Made by a program: the position numbers and the translations under genes
The notes under the pieces: generated by a model
The model's database searches: none
What the model was told of the DNA's origin: nothing
What the model saw: only the letters and a program-made list of their open reading frames with translations
Assembly: GCA_027624075.1 (NCBI GenBank)
Contig: JAQBUH010000001.1
Span: 149,150 to 213,149 of the forward strand
Reading direction: 5' to 3'
Length of the DNA: 64,000 nt
DNA from: Chloroflexota bacterium
Lineage (GTDB): Bacteria; Chloroflexota; Dehalococcoidia; Lucifugimonadales; Lucifugimonadaceae
In this document: positions 50,156 through 59,806 of the stretch, in pieces
Numbering within the stretch: the first letter of the stretch is position 1
How the letters are laid out: every line of letters starts with the position of its first letter

Positions 50156-51196
50156 TTACTCAGCGGCCGAGCTGTCGAGGACGATCGTCCTGCCGTTTAT
50201 CGGCTGGGTGTACCGAGCGTTGAAGAAGTAAAGGTTCTTGAACGTGTCGATGTCGGACTGGGCGATCTCAACCGGCGCAGACATCAGCAGCCACTGCACA
50301 CCCTCTGAGCAAGGCGGTGTCGTCAGCGAACCCGGGTAGCGGTACGTTGTCTGCACTTCGGGAAGCAGCTTCTCAACGTCGAAGAGCGAGTTGATCTCGA
50401 CGCTGGCGCCTTCCTCGCCCGGAAGCGAGGCCCAGATCGGGTCAAACGCATCGTTCGAGTCGCCGGGCTCCATCAGGACGCCGACAACGGCGAGGCTGCC
50501 GTCGCTAGCCTGGTGTACGAGATGGACCTCCATGGCGAACTGGTAGCCGTTGACGGTGTGTTCGCTGGGGCGGTGGAAGTGGAACTGGAGCAGGTTGTAG
50601 ACCTTGCCGGCGTGGGTCATCGTGCCGGGCGAGCCGTTGATGAAGTTCCCCTGGATCGTGTGCCCGTTATTCACCATGGCCACGCGGGCCGGAGAGTAGT
50701 CGAGCGACAGGTTCAGCAGGTCTCGCTCGACAGCCTGCCGGACGTCGATTGGAGACTGCGCTCCACCGTCTACGCAGGTGTTGAACGACTCGTGCAGGTC
50801 AGCCCATTGAACGATGCCGGCCGCACCGGTGTACTCCCAGTGAGGAGGGCCGGCGTGAGCGTCATCGCCGCCGGTGTCCGCCGCATGTGCGTCGTCAGTG
50901 GATGTCGTGGCATGTGCGTCATCGCCGCCGGTGTCCGCCGCATGTGCGTCATCGGTGGATGTCGTCGCATCTGTGCCGGCCGAAGCGTGCGAGTCAGTTG
51001 AGCTCGCCGGCGCTGCGCCGTGATCGGAGGTCGAGGACGTCGAGATGGTCACGGAGCGGGCACGCGGGGTCGAAGCCGCCTTGGCCTCACGTGCAGTGCT
51101 CGGCGCCGGATCGGTTCCGCAAGCGATGGCGATTGCGGATAGCGCAAAAAGCAACAGGGTTGCCGCAGCGCGTATTCCAGATCTTGAGTGTGACAT
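50156..51196 (-). CDS. Lipoprotein alpha-type carbonic anhydrase with His/Asp-rich repeat linker
   Basis: Lipobox-like AIAIACGT; alpha-CA motifs QSPIDVRQA, LLQFHFHRPSEHTVNGYQFAMEVHLVHQ, YRYPGSLTTPPCSEGVQWLLM. Confidence 0.95.
   Translation of the reverse strand: MSHSRSGIRAAATLLLFALSAIAIACGTDPAPSTAREAKAASTPRARSVTISTSSTSDHGAAPASSTDSHASAGTDATTSTDDAHAADTGGDDAHATTSTDDAHAADTGGDDAHAGPPHWEYTGAAGIVQWADLHESFNTCVDGGAQSPIDVRQAVERDLLNLSLDYSPARVAMVNNGHTIQGNFINGSPGTMTHAGKVYNLLQFHFHRPSEHTVNGYQFAMEVHLVHQASDGSLAVVGVLMEPGDSNDAFDPIWASLPGEEGASVEINSLFDVEKLLPEVQTTYRYPGSLTTPPCSEGVQWLLMSAPVEIAQSDIDTFKNLYFFNARYTQPINGRTIVLDSSAAE
50859..50972. repeat. 57-bp tandem duplication within alpha-CA gene (in frame, 19 aa unit)
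   Basis: Two near-identical units beginning gcgtcatcgccgccggtgtccgccgcatgtgcgtc at 50859 and 50916; protein TSTDDAHAADTGGDDAHA-T-TSTDDAHAADTGGDDAHA. Confidence 0.93.
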
Positions 51197-51517
51197 TTTT
51201 ATGAACCTAACTTGATAGCAATAAAATAGGCACGTAAGTGGTCGCAAATGCAATTGAATCTGACTGGAGAAAGCCCAACCACTGGTAAATGTGAAGTTGC
51301 GGTAGGGTGAAACGCCAAGCCGGGCTCCGTTTCACACCATGAGGTTGTCTCACCGGCCGGTTGGGCGGGCCGCCATGAGGCGGGCGAGAGCCCGGCATGA
51401 TTGAGCGTTAGAATGCGGCCGGTCCTCTTGTTCGGGGCGGCGCGGCAGCGCCAGACTGCGATCACTGCTGGGCTATCGACACACTGGCGAACATGAACTG
51501 TTCCTAAGGAGCCGCTC

Positions 51518-52405
51518 TTGGACACGATCAACCTTATGGCGTCCCGCCACTCAGCGTTCTACAGCCCGCTTATCTCGTGTATTGCAGGCGGATTCCTTGC
51601 CAAAGAGGGGCTGGAGGGGACCTACCGGCCGGCCTCCGCCGGCGAAAACACAGGCGCCGAAGTGGCATCGGGCCGCATTGACGTCGGTCAGTCTGCGGTC
51701 TCTGGCAGTTGGGCAGCGCTCGAGCAGGGCAAAAAGCCGGCAGTGGCGAACTTCGCTCAGATAAACCGCTACGACGGCTTCATCATTGCAGCGCGGGAGC
51801 CGGACTCCTCGTTCCAGTGGTCAAAGCTGCGCGGAAAGAAGTTCTTGCACGTCCACGGCGGCCAGCCGGAGGCGATGCTCCGCTTCGGCCTCAACCGGCA
51901 GGGCATCGACCTGAGTGATCTCGACGACATCGAGTCACCCGGCGGCGACGAGATGATGCGACAGTGGCGGGCCGGCCAGGGAGACTATTTCCACGAGCAG
52001 GGCGCGTACCCTCAGCAGCTCGAGTACCTTGGCGAGGGCCATATCGTCGCGTCAGTTGGCGAGGCTGTGGGGCCGACTGCGTTTAGCAGCCTTGCGTGCC
52101 GGTGGGACTGGACAGGCTCCGATATTGCGATCCGGTTCACCGCCGCGTACAGAGCCTCACGTAACTGGGTCAATACCGCAGACCCGATGGAGGTTGCGAA
52201 GGCCGAGGCGAGTTTCTTTCCCAACATGGCGGTTGAGGCAACCGCTGCGGCAGTTGCCTACTACCAGAAACTGGGCACGTGGAGCGGTGATATCGCTATC
52301 GAGCCGGATCTCTATGAGAGCGCGCTCGATGTCTTCGCCCACTCGAGCCTGATCACCAAACGCCAAGCCTACGGCGATGTTGTGGTACCGCCTCCTGGGA
52401 GCTAG
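51518..52405 (+). CDS. Substrate-binding-fold protein (NMT1/THI5/SsuA-like), no evident signal peptide
   Basis: TTG start after aaggagc; HSAFYSPLISCIAGGFLAKEGLEGTYRPASAGENTGAEVASGRIDVGQSAVS resembles NMT1/THI5-like N-domains. Confidence 0.6.
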   Translation: MDTINLMASRHSAFYSPLISCIAGGFLAKEGLEGTYRPASAGENTGAEVASGRIDVGQSAVSGSWAALEQGKKPAVANFAQINRYDGFIIAAREPDSSFQWSKLRGKKFLHVHGGQPEAMLRFGLNRQGIDLSDLDDIESPGGDEMMRQWRAGQGDYFHEQGAYPQQLEYLGEGHIVASVGEAVGPTAFSSLACRWDWTGSDIAIRFTAAYRASRNWVNTADPMEVAKAEASFFPNMAVEATAAAVAYYQKLGTWSGDIAIEPDLYESALDVFAHSSLITKRQAYGDVVVPPPGS

Positions 52406-52531
52406 ACGTGGACGACTGGCCACCGGCTTGATCCCCGGAGGCGCAGCCTGTCCGGCCACCCTCAAGCCGGGTGAAGCGTCGCATGTCGCCGGGAGCGTCG
52501 GCGCCGCTGGTGAACAGGCCGGCGCCAGCGT

Positions 52532-53089
52532 CTAGCGCGGCTCGATAACGAAGTCGGCTTCCGCTGCCTGTTTATCCAGCGCTATCAGCACCGCTCGCCA
52601 TCGCGGTTCCATCTCGGGCAGGAACAGCAACGGCTTCCAGCCAAGCTTCAGATAGATGCTGATCGCAGGCAGGCGCCAGTCGTCTGTGCTCAGGTAGATG
52701 CGGCCATAACCCTCGGTGGAAAGCCTGTCAGTTGCGGCGGCCACCACAGCGGTCCCGAGTCCATTGCCGGTGTGGGCCGGGTCCGTCATCACCCACTGTA
52801 GGCTGCCTGGATCCGTGTGTCCGGCCCGGCTGTACTTTGCGGCCGCGGCAGATGCGACAACATTCCCGTACCTCCCGTGCTCTATCACGAAAAAACCACC
52901 CGGCAGTGCAGCCGTCCGCAGGTCATCAAGCCTGCTGTGTATGCCATAGACGCCGGAGAAGAGCTCCCAGTACGAGGCGCGGTCAGGCTCGGCATACTGG
53001 CGCATGGAGTATTCGGCCGGGACCGCAGTCACAGAAAGGCGCTCGCCTCCCGGGCGGACCATCTCCAGTTGCGGTTCAAGCTGTTCCAT
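52532..53089 (-). CDS. GNAT-family N-acetyltransferase
   Basis: WVMTDPAHTGNGLGTAVVAAATDRLSTEGYGRIYLSTDDWRLPAISIYLKLGWKPLL (acetyl-CoA-binding pattern). Confidence 0.8.
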   Translation of the reverse strand: MEQLEPQLEMVRPGGERLSVTAVPAEYSMRQYAEPDRASYWELFSGVYGIHSRLDDLRTAALPGGFFVIEHGRYGNVVASAAAAKYSRAGHTDPGSLQWVMTDPAHTGNGLGTAVVAAATDRLSTEGYGRIYLSTDDWRLPAISIYLKLGWKPLLFLPEMEPRWRAVLIALDKQAAEADFVIEPR

Positions 53090-53397
53090 CTTCTACACGG
53101 TCTCCGGTCCCTGTTCCGGTTCTGGCGGCGGCGCATGTAGTACAAGCGCAGTGAATTATTCCCATCGCGGACATTTTCGCCGCCACCGTCTTGCATCCTT
53201 CGCGAAACGGCGCGAGCCGGATTCGTGAGCAGCAGGCAGGGGAGTTCGACACCGTCTCTCCGGCCCTCGCTCCAAGAGCGCGTGTTGTCACTGTCTCAGG
53301 AAGTCACCGGCCTCCGCGGTGGCGCCAGTGCGGACCGGAAACGGGCATCACGACGAAGCCCCTGCCGGTGGCCAGGCTCTGCGTGAGAGGCAGTGCG

Positions 53398-54858
53398 TTA
53401 GGTCGCAGAGCGGTCCATGTAGATCGTCTTCATCTGCGTGAAGAACTCGATCGCCGCCTTGCCCTGCTCCCTGTTGCCGGTCGAGGACGACTTCATTCCA
53501 CCGAACGGCACCTGCGGCTCGACACCTGCGGTCTCGCCGTTGATCTTCACGATGCCCGCCTCAATGCGGTTCGCAAAGTCCATCGCAGAGTTGAGGCTGC
53601 GAGTGAACACGCCTGCGCTCAGCCCGTATTCGACGCTGTTGGCGATCTGGAGCGCCTCGTCGTAGTCGCGTGCAGGGATGATCGAAAGCACGGGCCCGAA
53701 TATCTCCTCGCACGCCACAAACGCGTCAGGCGCAACCTTTGTGATCACCGTTGGCTGAACGTAAGTGCCGCGGTCGAAGATCTTGCCGGTTGGCACGCCG
53801 CCGCCAAAGAGGACGTTTCCTCCGTCCCGGATGCCACGCTCCACCGCCGCCTTGATATTGTCCTTCGACGCCTGGTCAATGACCGGCACGACGATCGAGT
53901 CTGCGTCTGCGCCAGGACCGATCTTGAGCGCCTTCGTCTTATCGACCACGAGGTCAGTAAACTCCTCAATAATGCCTCCCACCACGATCGCCCGTGACGT
54001 GGCGGTGCACTTCTGACCGGAGTACTTCATTGCGCCTGAGACCGTAATAGTCGCAGCCTGCTCCAGATCGGCGTCAGGCAGTACGATCACCGGGTTCTTT
54101 CCGCCCATCTCCAACTGGTAGCGGTTGCCCTGTCTTGCAGACTCGACTGCTATCCCGTGGCCTACCTTCGTCGATCCGGTGAAAGAGACGGCGTTGACCG
54201 CCAGGTTCGAGACCAGTTCATTGCCAATAGCGCCTCCCGACCCGGTGACAAGGTTGAACACGCCGTTCGGCAGTCCGACCTCCGCCCACATGCGGGCGAT
54301 TAACGCCCCCAGCAGCGGGGCCGCGGACGCAGGCTTGAGCACGACTGTGTTTCCGTATACGAGCGCCGGAGCCATCTTCCAGATCGGAATGGCGAGCGGG
54401 AAGTTCCATGGTGTGATCAGGCTGACCACTCCGAGCGGCATCCGGTTTGTGTAGAGCAGGATGTTCGGATTGACGGACGGGACAACTGTGCCGACCGGGT
54501 TCGAGCCGTCAACGCCGTAGTACTGGAGCAGTGCGACCGCCCGGCCGACTTCTCCGCGGGCCTCCAGGATCGCCTTGCCTGCCTCGCGGGTTATCGCCTG
54601 GGCAAACTCTTCGGCGTGGGATTCGAGATATGACGCAGCTTTGAGCAGGTACTGGCCGCGCGCCAGCCCGGAGGTTCCGGCCCAGGCCTTTTTCGCACCG
54701 TGCGCCGCCGCAATGGCGACCTTTGCGTCTTCGGCGTTCGACTTCTGGAACTCACCGACCACGTCGCTCAAGTCAGCGGGATTGGTGCTGGGCGTGGTCT
54801 CGCCGGTCTGACCATTCACCCATGTGCCGTTGATGAAGTTCTGGTACGTAGTAGCCAT
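53398..54858 (-). CDS. Aldehyde dehydrogenase family protein
   Basis: ITPWNFPLAIPIWKMAPALVYGNTVVLKPAS, SFTGSTKVGHGIA, QLEMGGKNPVIVLPDADLEQAA, GQKCTATSRAIV, EEIFGPVLSI. Confidence 0.96.
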   Translation of the reverse strand: MATTYQNFINGTWVNGQTGETTPSTNPADLSDVVGEFQKSNAEDAKVAIAAAHGAKKAWAGTSGLARGQYLLKAASYLESHAEEFAQAITREAGKAILEARGEVGRAVALLQYYGVDGSNPVGTVVPSVNPNILLYTNRMPLGVVSLITPWNFPLAIPIWKMAPALVYGNTVVLKPASAAPLLGALIARMWAEVGLPNGVFNLVTGSGGAIGNELVSNLAVNAVSFTGSTKVGHGIAVESARQGNRYQLEMGGKNPVIVLPDADLEQAATITVSGAMKYSGQKCTATSRAIVVGGIIEEFTDLVVDKTKALKIGPGADADSIVVPVIDQASKDNIKAAVERGIRDGGNVLFGGGVPTGKIFDRGTYVQPTVITKVAPDAFVACEEIFGPVLSIIPARDYDEALQIANSVEYGLSAGVFTRSLNSAMDFANRIEAGIVKINGETAGVEPQVPFGGMKSSSTGNREQGKAAIEFFTQMKTIYMDRSAT

Positions 54859-55164
54859 GCCGCCGCTCCCTGGTCAGGCGGCGCCTGGGGAGGGCCGCTC
54901 TGCGAGTCGTTCGAGCGGCTGAATAGCCGCGCCGATGTGTGCTGAGCCTTAACCTACCGGCTAATGCTGGCATCGGTCGCGATGAGTGTCAACGAACATC
55001 GGAGGAGTGTGGCGACTAAAGGCAGGGCGGCGGCAGGCTGAAGCGCGGTTGACTGAGAGCTGTCGCCGGCGGCGGGAGTCAGCACGCGCAGGCCGGGAGA
55101 GACTGGTCAGGTCAGGGCATCGTCAAGCGGTCACTACTTGCCATGATACGAGCGGGCGCGAAGG

Positions 55165-55668
55165 CTAACTTGCCAGCGTGTTACGCCCACCCGCTCCGTG
55201 TTCCTCTTCAGCGCTGAGCCGCTCCAGCTCTGCCAGCTTCGCGTCCTCTTTGCTCTGATCGTGTTCGACCTTGCGTCTTTGCCGGGCCGAGCGCTGCTGT
55301 TCGAGCGCCGTGATAGCCCACTGCACGCGCAGCTCAACCTCGCCGTTGCTCCACGGCTTGTTGATGTAGTCCAGGGCGCCAAGGTTTCTCGCGGTGTCCA
55401 GGTCATCCGGGTGACCTTTTGCCGTGATCATGATCACGGGAATAGTTTTCGTGCGCGGGTCGTTCTTGAGCGCGCCAAGCGCCGTGAAGCCATCCACTTT
55501 TGGCATCGAAACGTCCAGCAGGATCAGGTCTGGCTGATACGAGTGAACTGCGGGCATCACCTCGCTGCCGTCTGTCGCCTGGAATACCTCGTATCCCGCG
55601 TTCTTCATAGTGCGGCTGAGCAACAGCCTGATGTCAGCGCTATCGTCTACGATCAAGATCTTTGCCAT
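55165..55668 (-). CDS. Response-regulator receiver protein
   Basis: ILIVDDSADIRLLLSRTM, LILLDVSMPKVDGFTALGAL, VIMITAKGHPDDLDTARNLGALDYINKPWSNGEVELRVQWAI; no DNA-binding output domain. Confidence 0.93.
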   Translation of the reverse strand: MAKILIVDDSADIRLLLSRTMKNAGYEVFQATDGSEVMPAVHSYQPDLILLDVSMPKVDGFTALGALKNDPRTKTIPVIMITAKGHPDDLDTARNLGALDYINKPWSNGEVELRVQWAITALEQQRSARQRRKVEHDQSKEDAKLAELERLSAEEEHGAGGRNTLAS

Positions 55669-55722
55669 CTAACACTCTCTCCTCGCGCCACCGGTCCGTT
55701 CCTGGACCGGCGATTTGCGCAA

Positions 55723-57933
55723 CTAGTCTGCTCCCAGGTCCAACTCACTCAGGTCCCTCTCCGGCCAGAGCCTTGAGCCAGTGAACGCCGCCTGCGGCAG
55801 TTCCTCGGCCGTCACTTTCGCGGTAAGTCCGGGCAGCCAGAGCTCGATCGTTGTTCCCACGCCTGGTCTGCTCTTGAGCCTGACCTCACCGCCATGCAGT
55901 TCGGTAATGGACTTGGCGATAACGAGGCCGAGGCCGGTGCCTGGAACCGTCCTGGTGGTCTCGTTGTCAGCCCGGAAGAACGCAGTGAACAGGCTTTGCT
56001 GCTCTTCCCCCGTCATGCCAATCCCGTGGTCGACAATAGCGAGATGAAGCCGGTCGCCGTCTATCTCACAAATCAGGTTGATCTCTGTCTTTTCTGGCGA
56101 GTATTTGCATGCGTTGCTGAGGATGTTGGTGATCACCTGCGAGATGCGCGCCCGGTCGGCGTCAATCCACGTGTCGTCTTCGTTGGACTGCACGGTCAGC
56201 GTCTGGGACCTGAGTTTCAGGACGGACTGGAAGCTGGCGTGAAGGTCGGCAATCAACTTATTCACGCTGAACGGAGCAGGATTGATCTTGAACGTCCCCG
56301 CATCGAGCCGCGAGATGTCCAGGATGTCGTTGATCAAGACGTCGAGCTGATCGGCATTCTTGCGAATGATCCTGAGGGTTTCTCGACGGTCTTCCTCACT
56401 CGAGACGCCGTCCTTTGACGCCAGAAGATCGATGAAGCCGGAGATGATGGTCAACGGAGTTTTTAGCTCGTGCGAGACGGTTGACAGGAACTGCTTCCTG
56501 GCGTTGTTTGCCTCATAGAGTTGCTGGTTCTGGCGGTCGAGAGTCTCACGCAACTCCCTCTCAGCGGCGAGCATTTGCGCGTTCCTGATTGCAGGAGCGA
56601 TCTGGAGCGAAACATTCTGTGCGAGCGCAGCCTGTTCCGGCCCGAAGGCTCCGGCATCATCCGAACTGAGCATGAGCAGACCAATCAGTCGCTCCTGTAC
56701 CACAAGCGGCGCCTGGAGCCATACTCTTGACCCACGGTCGTCAACTTTTCCGGACGCACCAATCCCCAGCGGGTCAAACCCTGTCCTTTGGATTACATCG
56801 GTGAGACTGAATACGCACGGGTCGAGCCGGATGCGGTCTCCCCTGCTTCGCTCCGCCAGACCGTCCCTGGACCAGTACACGATGCTGCCAGCGCCGCCGG
56901 CACGGTAGAACGCGTCACCGTCATCAACGAGTACAACGCCAAGATGGTCATAGCTGATCAGCCTGGACAGAGAAGAGTCGACCGATTCGAAAATGGCGTG
57001 CGGCTCCTGCTCGGAGGTCACAGCCCGTCCGATCTCCGCGAGGACCGTCCGCTCCCTCACCTGGCGCTCGGATGCCCGGAAAACTGTGGCGTTGGCAATA
57101 CCCGGTGAGATCTGGGCGATCGCCTGGCGAAGCAGGTCCAGGTGATCTGCCGTGTAACGGTCCGCTTCACGAGACCTGATCGTCAACGTGCCGCTGCAGG
57201 CTGGAATGGCAGCCGTGAGACGGGATTTGTACTGGGCTCGATACTCTTCCAGCAGTCCATCCGGCTCAGACGGAGAGAGCGGCAGCAAGCTGCCTGTCTC
57301 CAGTCCCTCATGTGCATTTCCGTTAACGAACTCAATTCGCATTCGACCGGTTGGGAGGGCACTCGTCACGGTGAACCTGTCAAACTCGATAATCGATCGC
57401 AGGTCCTGCGATATTCGTCGATAGAGGCGGTTGAGGTCGAGGTCCCAGCTTGCGGCGACACCGATTGCGGAGATGGCCCTGCGTAGCTCCTCAGCTCGGC
57501 GGACCTCGCTCAGGCCTCTGCGTGCCGCTTTGAGGTCCATCCGGGCAGACCAGATAAACCCTGCCCCGAGCAGGAAAGCCCAGAGTCCGACCTCGGCAGG
57601 AGTCCACAGCAAGAATGCAGTGACTCCCGGATTCACCGGGCTGAACTCGGTGAATGCCGTTGCCGCAAAGGCTACAAACCCCGGCACCAGCAACGCCACT
57701 CGCCTGTGAGCAGAGTTGCTGGACTGGAACCGCCATGTCCGGACGCGCGTCATTGCGCGGGTGCGTCTGCCCATCGGCTCGCGTCTGGCTCGGGTCGCGG
57801 TTGCCTTGGTGACCTGGCGTTTTGTGGCCGGACTGCTGGGGTTCAATTCAGATACAGGTTCGGGAGCGAGCTTGTAGTCGGAGCTTTGAACTACCAGTAT
57901 CGACATCAGGTGGCAGAAAATAACTGTTAGCAA
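55723..57933 (-). CDS. GAF-domain sensor histidine kinase
   Basis: HisKA TVSHELKTPLTIISGFIDLL; HATPase LSNACKYSPEKTEINL, VDHGIGMTGEEQQSLFTAFFRADN, GTGLGLVIAKSITELHGG; GAF-like segments. True start uncertain. Confidence 0.9.
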   Translation of the reverse strand: MLTVIFCHLMSILVVQSSDYKLAPEPVSELNPSSPATKRQVTKATATRARREPMGRRTRAMTRVRTWRFQSSNSAHRRVALLVPGFVAFAATAFTEFSPVNPGVTAFLLWTPAEVGLWAFLLGAGFIWSARMDLKAARRGLSEVRRAEELRRAISAIGVAASWDLDLNRLYRRISQDLRSIIEFDRFTVTSALPTGRMRIEFVNGNAHEGLETGSLLPLSPSEPDGLLEEYRAQYKSRLTAAIPACSGTLTIRSREADRYTADHLDLLRQAIAQISPGIANATVFRASERQVRERTVLAEIGRAVTSEQEPHAIFESVDSSLSRLISYDHLGVVLVDDGDAFYRAGGAGSIVYWSRDGLAERSRGDRIRLDPCVFSLTDVIQRTGFDPLGIGASGKVDDRGSRVWLQAPLVVQERLIGLLMLSSDDAGAFGPEQAALAQNVSLQIAPAIRNAQMLAAERELRETLDRQNQQLYEANNARKQFLSTVSHELKTPLTIISGFIDLLASKDGVSSEEDRRETLRIIRKNADQLDVLINDILDISRLDAGTFKINPAPFSVNKLIADLHASFQSVLKLRSQTLTVQSNEDDTWIDADRARISQVITNILSNACKYSPEKTEINLICEIDGDRLHLAIVDHGIGMTGEEQQSLFTAFFRADNETTRTVPGTGLGLVIAKSITELHGGEVRLKSRPGVGTTIELWLPGLTAKVTAEELPQAAFTGSRLWPERDLSELDLGAD

Positions 57934-58119
57934 CCCACACGCACACTGGGGAAATAGGCCTATTGAAGCTCAGGGCTCAGTTCAACTGAGTTCAAGTCGT
58001 GAAATCTTCCGGGCAACTGGACGAATCGGTGACCCGGATGACCATGAAGGCCCACGCACACGTACACTTGCCTCTTCGCGGAGGCCTCAGATTGCCAGAG
58101 AGATCACCAGGAAGGCACG

Positions 58120-59040
58120 ATGACAGGCTCGCTACCGACTAGAACACTAGGGACTGACGGTCCCCAGGTCCCGGTTATCTGTTTTGGCGCGTGGCCGCTC
58201 GGCGGCGGCATGGGCGAAGTCGACGCCAGAACCGGAATCCGGACGGTGCATGCCGCGATCGACGCCGGTGTGACCTTCATAGACACTGCCGAGATGTACC
58301 GGACCAGTGAGTCAACGCTCGGGAAGGCGCTCGCAGGAAAACGGGACCAGATATTCCTTGCATCGAAACTCTCAGGCGATCACTCACGAGAGCACATTCG
58401 AGAGGCGATTGAGAACAGCCTGCGGCAACTCGGCACCGATCATCTTGACCTGTACCAGATCCACAGCCCGAAGCCGCAGTGGCCGATCGCCGAGACAATG
58501 GCCGAGTTGGTAAGGCTTCAAGAAGAGGGCAAAATACGCCACATCGGTGTATCCAACTTCAAGGCGGCAGAGACCAGGAAAGCGTCGATGCACGGGCGCA
58601 TCCAGTCATCTCAGCCGCACTACTCGATGCTCTTCCGGGAGGCGGAGCGAGACCCTCTGCCGTATTGCCGTGAGAACGGAATCGGCGTAATGGCCTACTC
58701 GCCAATCGGGCGCGGGCTGTTGACAGGCAAGTACGCCGCGTCGCACCGGTTTGGCAAAGACGACACGCGCTCCAGTCACCCCTCGCTCACGCATGAGGTC
58801 CGGGCGGCTGCCGCGGAGATCTGCGCAAGGCTCGAGCCTTTTGCAAAGGAAAACGGCTACACCATGGCTCAGCTTGCCATAGCGTGGACGCTGGCAAACC
58901 CGGCGGTGACCGCTGCCATCTGCGGCGCAAAGACACCGGAACAGGCGATCGAAAACGCCCGGGCCGGAGAGTGGCGACTCACTGAATCCGAGATGGCCGA
59001 GATAGAGACGCTGATCGAAGGGTTTTCGCCAGGTGTCTAA
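58120..59040 (+). CDS. Aldo/keto reductase
   Basis: FIDTAEMYRTSESTLGKAL, LGTDHLDLYQIHSPKPQWPIAETMAELVRLQEEGKIRHIGVSNF, MAYSPIGRGLLTGKY. Confidence 0.95.
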   Translation: MTGSLPTRTLGTDGPQVPVICFGAWPLGGGMGEVDARTGIRTVHAAIDAGVTFIDTAEMYRTSESTLGKALAGKRDQIFLASKLSGDHSREHIREAIENSLRQLGTDHLDLYQIHSPKPQWPIAETMAELVRLQEEGKIRHIGVSNFKAAETRKASMHGRIQSSQPHYSMLFREAERDPLPYCRENGIGVMAYSPIGRGLLTGKYAASHRFGKDDTRSSHPSLTHEVRAAAAEICARLEPFAKENGYTMAQLAIAWTLANPAVTAAICGAKTPEQAIENARAGEWRLTESEMAEIETLIEGFSPGV

Positions 59041-59806
59041 GGCGAGTGCAAAGAAGGTCCACGCCCAGACAGTGGAAGGGCGCAGGGCGGTGTTGGAGGC
59101 TCTGCGTGCCAAACGGGAGATCACAAGGCTCCTCATGGCGGAAGGCATTGAGCTTGGACCCCAACTTTCCGAGGTCGTGTTCCTCGCAGGGCAGCAGGAT
59201 GTCCCGGTTGACGCCGTGTCACGCGCCGAGCTCGACCGCGTCTCCCACACAGGCAAACACCAGAGCGTTATCGCGATCGTCTCCGACCCTCGCTACTCCA
59301 GCATCGAAGAGATCATGCTTTTCGCAGACCAGCGCGGCGAGCCGCCGTTGGTAGTGGCGCTGGACGGCGTACAGGACCCGCATAATTTCGGCGCCGTCGC
59401 CAGGACGGCAGACGCGGCCGGAGCCCACGGAGTCATCATCCCGGAGCGCAGGGCGGCGGGAGTCACACCCGGCGCCGTGAGAGCCTCAGCAGGGGCGCTT
59501 GAGCACGTGCTCGTCGCTCGTGAACCCAATCTTGCACGCGCTGTGAAGTACCTCGGGCAACTCGGGCTAAAACGGGTCGGACTGGACGCTGACGGCCCGA
59601 CTCCGCTGTTTGAAACTGACCTGACCGGGCCTGTGGCGATAGTCGTTGGCTCCGAGGGGCGCGGCATGACCGATCAGGTCCGTAAAGAGTGCGATGAGCT
59701 AATCTCTATCCCCATGTATGGCGAGATAGCCTCACTGAACGCTTCCGTCAGCGCCGCAATCGTCCTGTACGAGGCGGTACGTCAGCGTGCGGGACGCTCT
59801 GGCTAA
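59033..59806 (+). CDS. 23S rRNA (guanosine-2'-O-)-methyltransferase, RlmB/TrmH (SpoU) family
   Basis: VEGRRAVLEALRAKREITRLLMAEG, ALDGVQDPHNFGAVARTADAAGAHGVIIP, VVGSEGRGMTDQVRKECDELISIPMYGEIASLNASVSAAIVLYE. Confidence 0.95.
   Translation: MSKASAKKVHAQTVEGRRAVLEALRAKREITRLLMAEGIELGPQLSEVVFLAGQQDVPVDAVSRAELDRVSHTGKHQSVIAIVSDPRYSSIEEIMLFADQRGEPPLVVALDGVQDPHNFGAVARTADAAGAHGVIIPERRAAGVTPGAVRASAGALEHVLVAREPNLARAVKYLGQLGLKRVGLDADGPTPLFETDLTGPVAIVVGSEGRGMTDQVRKECDELISIPMYGEIASLNASVSAAIVLYEAVRQRAGRSG

Noticed and set aside
50859-50972. Possible CRISPR-like or mobile-element repeat
   Set aside because: Only two adjacent units, in frame within an alpha-CA coding sequence, with no spacers or cas genes.
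57953-57964. Perfect 12-bp palindrome AATAGGCCTATT upstream of the 55723..57933 kinase
   Set aside because: Short and single; could be a regulator site but no supporting second site or known consensus, so not promoted to a finding.
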